Below the pieces are notes generated by a model. That model had not been told where the DNA came from and did not search any database. It saw only the letters and a program-made list of their open reading frames with translations. A DNA stretch of 29,559 bases from an uncultured Acidaminococcus sp. (GTDB lineage Bacteria > Bacillota > Negativicutes > Acidaminococcales > Acidaminococcaceae), in contig USHN01000012.1 in NCBI GenBank assembly GCA_900554515.1, positions 1 through 29,559 on the forward strand, read 5' to 3'. Shown piece by piece: positions 6,747-14,189 of the stretch. Made by a program: the position numbers and the translations under genes. The stretch's first letter is position 1, and each line of letters starts with the position of its first letter.

Positions 6747-7939
6747 TCACGATAACATAGGTAATTCATTCATCATTGATAGGAGGGGAGATAGTACCAG
6801 GTAAAGAATGCCGCCGCTGGTAAGCGCCAAAATAAGCAGTAAGCCAGGTTCCATCAGAGTCCGCACCAGCTTCATCTGCTGTTGAAACTTTTCTTCTGCC
6901 ATGCCGGACGCCTCTTGCAGCATCAAAGGAAGCTGTCCGCTTTCTTCTCCCAAGCTCATAAATTCCCGGGTAAGAGGAGAAAAAAGTTCCCCACAGCTTG
7001 CTACAGCCTGCAGCAGAGGCAAGCCAGCAAGAAGCTGTTTTTCCATCGTTGCCATATGACGGCGGAGCGCAGGATCCGGAAGTATTTTCCCTGCCCCACG
7101 GAGCGCGTCAGGAAGCGTTACACCTCCTTGGAGCAGCAGGACCAGCAGCTGGAGCAATTGAATTTCCCAAAAGCGCCGCAGCAGCCGCTCGACAAAGGGA
7201 ATCCGTACCACAATTTTCCGCCAATGCTGCAAAGACAGTACAGCCAATCCGATAACAGTTGCGATGCTGCTTAACAAAAGAGCTGGTTCTTCCTCTGCCA
7301 GAGGCTTACATTCAGCAATCCCTGCAAAAATGGATCGGGCTGAATCTGGAGTGTCTGATATACATCCAGAAAAACCGGCAGCACTTTCCACAGAAATACA
7401 ATTCCGATTCCACCGGACAGTGCCAGTACCAAGAGAGGGTACATCGCCGCCTGCAGCAGGAGACGTCGATTTTTCTGCCGCATTTTATAATATCCGGCCA
7501 AGCGGTTCATGAGATCCGGCACCCTGCCGCTTTTTTCCCCTGCTTCTGCCAGACTTTCTGCCAGTTCCCCCACTTGCTTTTTATGCCTGCTGAAGCTTTG
7601 GGACAGTGAATGTCCTTGCTGCAAAGCTTCTTCCAAGTTGCGGCAAAGGGCGGTTACCTTGGCACCTGCGCCCAATCCCATGACGTGAAGCGCTTTTAAA
7701 ACAGGAAGACCTCCTGCCAAAAGTACGCCCAACTGCCTAAAAAACAGCTCCCGCTCCGTAAATGTAAGGGCCCCCTGCGTTCCTATCGGTTTTTGCCAAA
7801 ACGCCAGCTCCTGTAATGTCAGTACAAGACCATACTGGGATGTTAACTGAATGCCTGCTGCTTGTCTGGATTCGGCCCAGAGGATTCCCTTTAGCAGTTC
7901 TCCATTGGATTGCCGCACTTTATAACGGTATCCCTGCAC
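6747..7939 (-). pseudogene. pilC/gspF inner-membrane platform gene, split by a frameshift
   Basis: Two reading frames together make one GspF/PilC/ComGB-like protein of about 395-400 residues, the normal family length. The N-part starts at a GTG (7939) with a strong AAAGGAGGTG site and runs to a stop at 7271. It contains the first cytoplasmic T2SSF domain (RQLGVLLAGGLPVLKAL; AESLAEAGEKSGRVPDL) and the first membrane helix. The C-part (down to 6747) holds the second domain (LLVLLLQGGVTLPDAL; FMSLGEESGQLP) and the terminal helices (PGLLLILALTSGGILYL). The frames overlap between 7271 and 7391, and moving from one to the other needs one extra base (or a -1 shift). The family reading breaks near 7290-7325. 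The protein normally links the secretion ATPase to the pilin filament. Upstream, no ATPase gene is present before the mutS2 terminator. It could be a true pseudogene, a sequencing slip, or, less likely, recoding. Confidence 0.82.
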
Positions 7940-8066
7940 GATTCACCTCCTTTCTCTCTCAGCAACCATACCATAAAATTATTTCCTTGCCGATAGGTTT
8001 TGGGAAAAAAGGATTTTTATCAAGGGGTACGTTTTTGTCCCACCTTTTCCTGATTTTTTGATCACG

Positions 8067-8113
8067 TAAAAAAGACCCCCCTCTGCCAGGCAAAATCCAG
8101 CAGAAAAGGAGTC
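8067..8113 (-). terminator. Terminator of the U32-mutS2 operon
   Basis: On the minus strand GACTCCTTTTCTGC (8113-8100) pairs, with G-U wobbles, with GCAGAGGGGGGTC (8086-8074), and TTTTTT follows. It begins 10 bases after the mutS2 stop. The rest of the 7940-8123 gap must hold the pilC promoter, but I cannot point to a convincing -35/-10 pair there. Confidence 0.8.
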
Positions 8114-8123
8114 CTTCTTGTTT

Positions 8124-10502
8124 TTATTTTACATACACAATGGTAGCGCCGAAACCGCCTTCATTCATGGGCGCCATTTCCGTATGATCCACATTGGGAT
8201 GGCGTTCCAAATACTCCAAGAGGCCTTTCCGGAGAGCGCCGGTTCCTTTGCCATGCACCAGGCGGAACCGATCCATCCCGGCCAGCAGTGCATTGTCAAT
8301 GGCTTTATCCACATCCGGGATTGCTTCGTCCACGGTTTTACCCCGTACGTCGATTTGTACCGTGGCTTCCTGGGCTTTTTTTACAAAAAGGGTATGAGGC
8401 TGTCCCGCTTTTTTCGGCAGCGTCCGACGGGTGCTCCGTTCTTTCTGCTCTTTAGGAGCATCCGCAAGAAGCAGACAGTCCTTGAAGTGCACGTTCATCT
8501 TCATCATTCCGATGCGTACTGTAGCCGTATTTCCACTAATGGCATGGATAACGCCGGTCTGCCCCAGCTTTTTCACATAAACCCTTTTCCCTACGGCGGC
8601 ATTGCCGCTGGTCAGGCCCTGTCCTTCCGGAACAGGACGTCCGTCAATAGAAAAGCTCTTATTAAGGGTTTTCCGGCTAAGTGCCGCCAGTTCCTCCACC
8701 CGATGGGTTTCTACAATGTCCTGGCTGGCACGCAGCTCCTTTAAAATGGCGGAACTTTCCCTTCTGGCATTCCGGTAGAGTTCATCTGCCTTTTCCCTGG
8801 CTTTTTGCAAAATGGCGTTGCGGCTTCGATCCAGTTCGTCTTTTTGATGCTGCAGCTGGTTACGCAGGATTTCGGCCTCCCGCCGCAGGCTTTCAATTTC
8901 ATCCTTGCGACTTTCGTACTCCCGGCGCTCTCCCTCCAGGTTGCGGAGGACTCGCTCCATGTTGCTGTGTCCTTCCCCGATGAGCGTCTGGGCCTCGCTT
9001 AAAATTTCTTCTGGAAGCCCTAGCCGACGGCTGATATAAAAGGCATTGGAAGAACCAGGAACTCCCATGAGCAATTTATAGGTGGGGCGCAGCGTTTCCG
9101 TATCAAATTCCACGCTGGCGTTTTCCATACCTTCATGTTCATAGGCAAAGGTCTTAAGCTCACTGTAATGTGTGGTCATGATCGTCAGAACTTGCTTCTT
9201 AAACAAATATTCAATCATGGCGATGGCAAGTGCAGCCCCTTCCGTAGGATCCGTGCCCACACAGATTTCATCCACAAGCACCAGGTCCCCTTGCCGCACA
9301 TCGTGCAAGATAGAAATCATATTTTTCATATGGCCAGAAAACGTGGAGAGGCTTTGTTCTATACTTTGTTCGTCCCCGATATCCGCATACACGCCCCCAA
9401 ATACCGGCAGTACGGCCTCCGCCGCCGGAACAAACAGGCCAGCTTGTGCCATCAGCGCAAAAAGCCCCACCGTTTTAAGTGCCACCGTTTTACCGCCTGT
9501 ATTCGGCCCGGTAATTAACAGGGTAGTAAACCCGTCTCCCAGGTTAATATCCAGCGGTACCACGTGCTTCTGGTTCAGCAACGGATGCCGCCCTTTGGTG
9601 ATCTTTACCCGCTGCCCTAAAATCATCATCGGACGGCAGCAGTGAAACTTGCGGGCAAAATTAGCCTTGGCATTAATGAGATCAATTTGGGCTGCCACAT
9701 CCAGCGACGTCAGAATGTTTTCTGCGTCCTGCCCCACATGGCTGGTCAGGGCCTGCAGGATACGTTCCACTTCCGCTTCTTCCTGGAGTATATATTTTTT
9801 GATATCATTATTCAGTTCTACCACTGCCATTGGTTCTACAAAAAGCGTAGCTCCGCTGGCACTTTGGTCATGCACCACACCAGGAAAATTCAGCCGGTAT
9901 TCCTGCTTTACCGGGATCACGTACCGGTCTTCCCGCATGGTCACCAAGGCATCCTGAAAATATTTCTGGTTATTGGGATCGTGCAAAAGCTGGGACAGCT
10001 TATCTTTTACCCGGTTCCGAGCCGCCAGGATCCCAGTGCGCAGTCCCTGCAATTTTACAGAAGCACTGTCTTTAATATTCCCTTTTTCATCCAGTGCGGA
10101 ATTCAGCTGCTTGACCAAACGGGAAAAATCTCCCAGCTCCGGGGCATATTCTTTCAACGCTGGCTGTTGTTCCAATTCTTCTGCCAGGAATTTTTTCAGA
10201 TGCTGCAGTCCGTCAATGGTGTCATAAATCTGTTTAAACTGCTCCGGCTCCAGAACGCTGCCGACTTTTGTTCGTTTCACCAGCGGTCCCACATCAGTAA
10301 TTCCCCCTAGTGGTAGCCTGCGGCCTTCCTCCACCAGTTGCAAAGCCTCTGCGGTTTCTTCCTGGGCCAGTTTTACCTGTTCAAAGCGGGAAGACACAGA
10401 AAGCTCCATGGCCTTTTTCTGCCCCAGACTGGTACCCGCTTCCTGCGCTAACAGCCCTTTTACTTTATCAAATTCCAGTGTGTTCACTGCAAATTTTGCC
10501 AT
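8124..10502 (-). CDS. mutS2: MutS2 family ATPase/endonuclease with Smr domain
   Basis: The protein is 792 residues, the normal MutS2 length. It lacks the mismatch-recognition domain of MutS1 and starts with the core/lever helices (about 1-290). The ATPase domain carries Walker A GPNTGGKT (332-339), the STFSGHM signature (386-392), Walker B LVLVDE (407-412) and the TTHYSELK switch (443-450). A long charged coiled coil (about 510-600) leads to a KOW-like barrel (about 635-680) and a C-terminal Smr nuclease domain (about 717-792) with DVRG and HGKGTG (750-755). MutS2 acts on branched DNA and on collided ribosomes, not in classical mismatch repair. After Walker B the usual DELGAGTDP reads DEICVGTDP (411-419), which is unusual. 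It starts 2 bases after the U32 gene ends, with AGAGGAG in the end of that gene, so the two are coupled. A terminator follows. Confidence 0.96.
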   Translation of the reverse strand: MAKFAVNTLEFDKVKGLLAQEAGTSLGQKKAMELSVSSRFEQVKLAQEETAEALQLVEEGRRLPLGGITDVGPLVKRTKVGSVLEPEQFKQIYDTIDGLQHLKKFLAEELEQQPALKEYAPELGDFSRLVKQLNSALDEKGNIKDSASVKLQGLRTGILAARNRVKDKLSQLLHDPNNQKYFQDALVTMREDRYVIPVKQEYRLNFPGVVHDQSASGATLFVEPMAVVELNNDIKKYILQEEAEVERILQALTSHVGQDAENILTSLDVAAQIDLINAKANFARKFHCCRPMMILGQRVKITKGRHPLLNQKHVVPLDINLGDGFTTLLITGPNTGGKTVALKTVGLFALMAQAGLFVPAAEAVLPVFGGVYADIGDEQSIEQSLSTFSGHMKNMISILHDVRQGDLVLVDEICVGTDPTEGAALAIAMIEYLFKKQVLTIMTTHYSELKTFAYEHEGMENASVEFDTETLRPTYKLLMGVPGSSNAFYISRRLGLPEEILSEAQTLIGEGHSNMERVLRNLEGERREYESRKDEIESLRREAEILRNQLQHQKDELDRSRNAILQKAREKADELYRNARRESSAILKELRASQDIVETHRVEELAALSRKTLNKSFSIDGRPVPEGQGLTSGNAAVGKRVYVKKLGQTGVIHAISGNTATVRIGMMKMNVHFKDCLLLADAPKEQKERSTRRTLPKKAGQPHTLFVKKAQEATVQIDVRGKTVDEAIPDVDKAIDNALLAGMDRFRLVHGKGTGALRKGLLEYLERHPNVDHTEMAPMNEGGFGATIVYVK

Positions 10503-10504
10503 AC

Positions 10505-12970
10505 TTATAAAACTCCTCTAAAATAATGCCCACGGGTCGTATGGGGCCGGCTTTCCGTAATCTCCATGGTGCCGTCCATGACGCCCCGATAGAGCGCCGT
10601 AATCTCCCCTACTTCTTCCGGGGTATAGCTGCGGCCATCAATCCGCAGACGGGCAATTCCTGCGTGTTTTATTTCCGCTGCATTAGCCAGCATGGAAAGG
10701 GCATGGGCGTTGAGCACATGCATCCGGCCAAACTGGTCCTGTACCAGTGGGAAGCGTTCTTTTTTCCGGTCTTCTAAAAAGCCCGGTGTTCTGCACTGAT
10801 AGGTGCACTTGCCCTTGTCAAGATTCCCCAGGAAGCTACCTTCCACACAGTATTCGCTGACCATCATTTCTATTCGGCCTTCCACCAGACATTCTAACGG
10901 CACCGGAGATTTTTGCGCCAGCGCTGCCACTTGTGCCAGTGTCAGTTCCGCTGACAGGGTGATGCCCTGCATACCCGCTTCCTGCCAGAATAAAATGCTC
11001 TGGCTGTTAAAGGCATTCATCGTATAATCCAGCCACAGGGGCAGACCGGTCTGCTGTCCCATTTCCACAAGGCCGTTATTGGCAATGAGAATCCCGTCGG
11101 GCTCCATAGCGGCCCACTGCTCCATAGCATGGGAAAATGCCTTCAGTTGGCCTTCGCTGACAATGCGGCTGGTAGCCGGGAACCATTTTTTCCCACGTTC
11201 CCGTACCCACTGTGCAATGGTTGCCATTTCTTGCAGCGTCAACGGATGCGGACTAAAGCTGTCTCCTCCGACTAGCAGCACGTCTGCCCCGGCAGCTAGT
11301 GCATTCTTAGCTTTCTCCAGGGTATCCACATGGACAGCTAATTCCTGGTGCTTCCGCATGCCGTGATTGCTCCGCTGTTGCAGGATGGAATCCTGCCATA
11401 CCGCTTTTTTCCTGGGCGGTAAGAATGTATCCAGCCGCTGCTTTTTCAATGTTTCCACAGCTTTGCGCCGTGCTTCATTGATTTCACTCATGGGCACCAT
11501 AACGTTGGGATCTACATCCAATGTTAAACTTCCCAGAGAAAATTCTGTATTTCCTAAGCGGTCCACCTGTTTACGGATGCCCGCTTCATCCAGGGCATGT
11601 TTTCGTGCCGCTTCCACAATGAAATCTGTCGCGCCTATTCCAGTATTGCCTTCTGCATCCCTTACAGTAATCTGCATAGGCTGCCCCAGATGGGCGCAGA
11701 CATGCACATCCATAGGAATCCTCTTCTTATGATCCTGCCCAAAAAATTGCTGGGCATAGGCCATCAATGGGGCATCGTTTGTACGGAAGACCCGGTCGTT
11801 TAGCCGAATTCCTTTTGGAACAGATATGGTGGCCAACGCTCCTTTCCGGGCAATTTCTACTTCTTTTCCGTCCACCAGTAAGTGGTCCACGCTGGTGCCT
11901 ACCCGGCCGCCCACGCTCACCCAAAACTCCAGTCCGTCCCCTTTATGCAGTTCCCGCTCCAGTTTCAACGTGGCCGTAGTACGGTCCTTGGAAAAACGCT
12001 GCACCCGACCGATGAGAACGCCACGGTTATTAGGCTTGCGGTCGCTCATCATGGTTTTTCCAGGGCGGCTGACCATATAGGCAGTGGTAAAATCCCGGTT
12101 GAAAATCTGTTCTATATTGTCTTTATCAGTTTGTGACACTTCGTAATGCCCGGCAAAGTAGCTGTCAATGGCCCGGCGGTAAATATCCGTTACGACAGCC
12201 ACATATTCCGGCCGCTTCATCCGGCCTTCAATTTTCAGGGAACGCGTACCCGTCTCCAAAAGCTGGGGCAGGATATCCAGGGTATTCAGATCTTTAGGAG
12301 ACAACAGGTAATGCCCGGCGTCTACATGTTCCAATAAATTCTGTCCTTCCTTATCCACCAAAGTATAAGGCAGGCGGCAAGGCTGGGCACATCGGCCTCT
12401 ATTGCCGCTGCGTCCCCCAATAAGGCTGCTCATAAGGCACTGGCCGCTGTAACAGATACAGAGAGCTCCGTGCATAAAGCTTTCAATTTTCCCAGGCGTC
12501 GCTTCGCAGACTTTTTTAATATCCCGCAGACTGGTTTCCCGGGCAATGACTGCCTGTACCATGCCCTGGTGATAGGCAAATATCGTTCCCTGAGAATTGG
12601 TGCAGGTCATCTGGGTGCTGGCGTGCAGCGGCAATTCCGGTACCACCTGCCGGGCAACACGTACGACGCCCACATCCTGGACGATGATGCCGTCCACGCC
12701 AATGTTGCTCAAAAACGTCAGGTATTTTCCCAGTGCCGGCATCTCTGCATCGTCCACCAGGGTATTCACCGTTACATAAATCCGTACCCGGTGCAAATGG
12801 GCAAAGACAACCGCCCGGGTCATTTCGTCCGGTCCGAAATTTTCGGCATACGCCCGGGCTCCAAATTGGCTGCCTCCCAGATACACTGCATCTGCCCCTG
12901 CGTTTACCGCGGCTTCCAAGGCTTCCCATGTGCCCGCCGGTGCCAATAGTTCAATTTCTTCTCGTTTCAT
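10505..12970 (-). CDS. U32 peptidase-family protein with DUF3656 (RlhA-like)
   Basis: The protein is 821 residues. Residues about 1-300 form the U32 TIM-barrel-like domain: LLAPAG at the start, NAGADAVYLGG (23-33), and the family signature ESFMHGALCICYSGQCLMSS (163-182) followed by GRCAQPC (192-198). Conserved Cys C171, C178, C194 and C198 are the likely Fe-S ligands. A DUF3656-type region follows (about 370-500), then a second U32-like half that ends with C708, C722 and C726. The length and domain order match E. coli RlhA, which hydroxylates C2501 of 23S rRNA and uses prephenate, and the long U32 proteins of Firmicutes; the peptidase name is historical. GGGGAG lies 6 bases before the ATG. 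It is the first gene of a two-gene unit with mutS2, so both may serve ribosome or nucleic-acid maintenance. Whether it modifies rRNA in this organism is inferred. Confidence 0.9.
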   Translation of the reverse strand: MKREEIELLAPAGTWEALEAAVNAGADAVYLGGSQFGARAYAENFGPDEMTRAVVFAHLHRVRIYVTVNTLVDDAEMPALGKYLTFLSNIGVDGIIVQDVGVVRVARQVVPELPLHASTQMTCTNSQGTIFAYHQGMVQAVIARETSLRDIKKVCEATPGKIESFMHGALCICYSGQCLMSSLIGGRSGNRGRCAQPCRLPYTLVDKEGQNLLEHVDAGHYLLSPKDLNTLDILPQLLETGTRSLKIEGRMKRPEYVAVVTDIYRRAIDSYFAGHYEVSQTDKDNIEQIFNRDFTTAYMVSRPGKTMMSDRKPNNRGVLIGRVQRFSKDRTTATLKLERELHKGDGLEFWVSVGGRVGTSVDHLLVDGKEVEIARKGALATISVPKGIRLNDRVFRTNDAPLMAYAQQFFGQDHKKRIPMDVHVCAHLGQPMQITVRDAEGNTGIGATDFIVEAARKHALDEAGIRKQVDRLGNTEFSLGSLTLDVDPNVMVPMSEINEARRKAVETLKKQRLDTFLPPRKKAVWQDSILQQRSNHGMRKHQELAVHVDTLEKAKNALAAGADVLLVGGDSFSPHPLTLQEMATIAQWVRERGKKWFPATSRIVSEGQLKAFSHAMEQWAAMEPDGILIANNGLVEMGQQTGLPLWLDYTMNAFNSQSILFWQEAGMQGITLSAELTLAQVAALAQKSPVPLECLVEGRIEMMVSEYCVEGSFLGNLDKGKCTYQCRTPGFLEDRKKERFPLVQDQFGRMHVLNAHALSMLANAAEIKHAGIARLRIDGRSYTPEEVGEITALYRGVMDGTMEITESRPHTTRGHYFRGVL

Positions 12971-13060
12971 AGTTCTCCCCTGCTATGCTGTGGTAATGTA
13001 CACTATTCATAAAGTTCATGACTTTTAATTTTAGCATAGAAGCATCAAAAAAGACAGATG

Positions 13061-13092
13061 ACAAAAAGAACGCAGCAACTGCCACGTTCTTA
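13061..13092 (-). terminator. Terminator of the alpha/beta hydrolase gene
   Basis: On the minus strand AAGAAC, then GCAG-TTG-CTGC, then GTTCTT form a nested stem, followed by TTTTTGTC. It starts 12 bases after the stop codon at 13104. The rest of the 12971-13103 gap should hold the U32 promoter. TGC-TAAAAT on the minus strand (-10 at 13028-13033) is the only candidate and lacks a clear -35. Confidence 0.75.
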
Positions 13093-13103
13093 GGACTTCC
13101 TAT

Positions 13104-14102
13104 TTATTTTAGATAGGTGTTGAAGAAAGATAAAATCACTTGCATTACAGGATTCTGTACCCAGTATACTCCGCCATGTCCCGCATTGGGAATAATATAC
13201 CGCTCTGCCGGGATGCCTTTTTGCCGCAGTGCCTGATAAAGCAGATCGGTCTGGCTGGGGGAAACCACTGCATCTGCCGTACCGTGCATAAGCAGCATAG
13301 GAGCAGACGTACTATGAATGTAATGAATCGGATTGGCTTTTTCCGCTGCTTCCAGGTTATTCAGAATGCCCCCATCCTTGCCGCCAAATACAGGGCTGCC
13401 ATTGACCCACAGGGCTTCTGTAGCCCCAGCAGATTTATGGGTTTCCTGGACACCTTTGGAATAATCAGCTCCGATTTTGGTCAAGTCGGACAGGCCGTAC
13501 AAATCCACCGCACATTGAATTGTGCTGTCCACCTGCAGGTTATCCCCTTTATCAAAATCTTTCAGTCCATTTGTAGTACCAGCCATAGCCGCCAAATATC
13601 CGCCGGCACTGCCGCCCATGACTCCAATCCGGTTGGGATCAATGTCGAACTTTTCCCCGTTAGCCTTTAAATACCGGATCGCCGCCTTGACATCTTCCAG
13701 TGGCTGGGGAAATTGAGCGGTAGGCGCCACCCGGTAGGTCATACTGGCCACTACATACCCTGCTTCCGCAAGTTCCATCCGTTCCTGCATGGCATTGGCC
13801 CTGTTGGCGTTAATAAAGCCGCCCCCAGGGATATACAAAATAGCAGGCATTTTTTCTTTATGTGCGGGCTGCAAAATATCCATTTGCAGGGCAACATTCT
13901 GGTATCCCCGTGACGGTACCTGAGAAAATACCACATCCGGAATAAAATTAATTTTCACCCGGTCCGGCGTAACGGCTAAAACCTTGCTTTCCGCCGGCGC
14001 TGTAGTTTTTGTTGCTTCACTTGCCATTGCCACGCCTCCTGTTTGACAAAGTAAGAGACCAAGAACCAGAGACAGGCTGAGCAAAAATGACTTTCTGTTC
14101 AT
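13104..14102 (-). CDS. Secreted alpha/beta hydrolase (esterase-type)
   Basis: The protein is about 332 residues from the ATG at 14102, chosen because AAGGGG sits 6 bases upstream and the signal peptide (MNRKSFLLSLSLVLGLLL...AMA) then lies at the N-terminus. The fold is the BD-FAE/HSL-like alpha/beta hydrolase. The nucleophile elbow is GGSAGG, the acid is in HGTADAVV, and the base is the His of NAGHGG near the C-terminus; together they form the Ser-Asp-His triad. The oxyanion motif reads PGGGF where this family usually has HGGG. Such enzymes remove acetyl or feruloyl groups from polysaccharides or hydrolyse small esters outside the cytoplasm. LLLC near the end of the signal is not a proper lipobox. 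It is a single gene between two hairpins. The true substrate is unknown. Confidence 0.88.
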   Translation of the reverse strand: MNRKSFLLSLSLVLGLLLCQTGGVAMASEATKTTAPAESKVLAVTPDRVKINFIPDVVFSQVPSRGYQNVALQMDILQPAHKEKMPAILYIPGGGFINANRANAMQERMELAEAGYVVASMTYRVAPTAQFPQPLEDVKAAIRYLKANGEKFDIDPNRIGVMGGSAGGYLAAMAGTTNGLKDFDKGDNLQVDSTIQCAVDLYGLSDLTKIGADYSKGVQETHKSAGATEALWVNGSPVFGGKDGGILNNLEAAEKANPIHYIHSTSAPMLLMHGTADAVVSPSQTDLLYQALRQKGIPAERYIIPNAGHGGVYWVQNPVMQVILSFFNTYLK

Positions 14103-14154
14103 AGAAATCCCCTTCCCGTTTGTACTCTTTGTTTTAACGATACTATGGTTTTCA

Positions 14155-14183
14155 GCAAAATGCAAGCTACACCGGCATTTTGC
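14155..14183. repeat. Perfect 9-bp inverted repeat between DUF4153 and hydrolase genes
   Basis: GCAAAATGC (14155-14163) and GCATTTTGC (14175-14183) are separated by 11 bases. It lies 6 bases after the DUF4153 stop and about 53 bases before the hydrolase start. On the minus strand it lacks a following T-run, so it is a poor terminator by itself. It could equally be an operator for the hydrolase gene or an mRNA 3'-end protecting stem. Confidence 0.6.
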
Positions 14184-14189
14184 ACGCCT

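Noticed and set aside
7271..7391. Programmed -1 ribosomal frameshift joining the pilC halves
   Set aside because: No X-XXY-YYZ slippery heptamer in the N-part frame and no clear downstream stem; PilC genes are not known to be recoded. Mutation or sequencing error is simpler.
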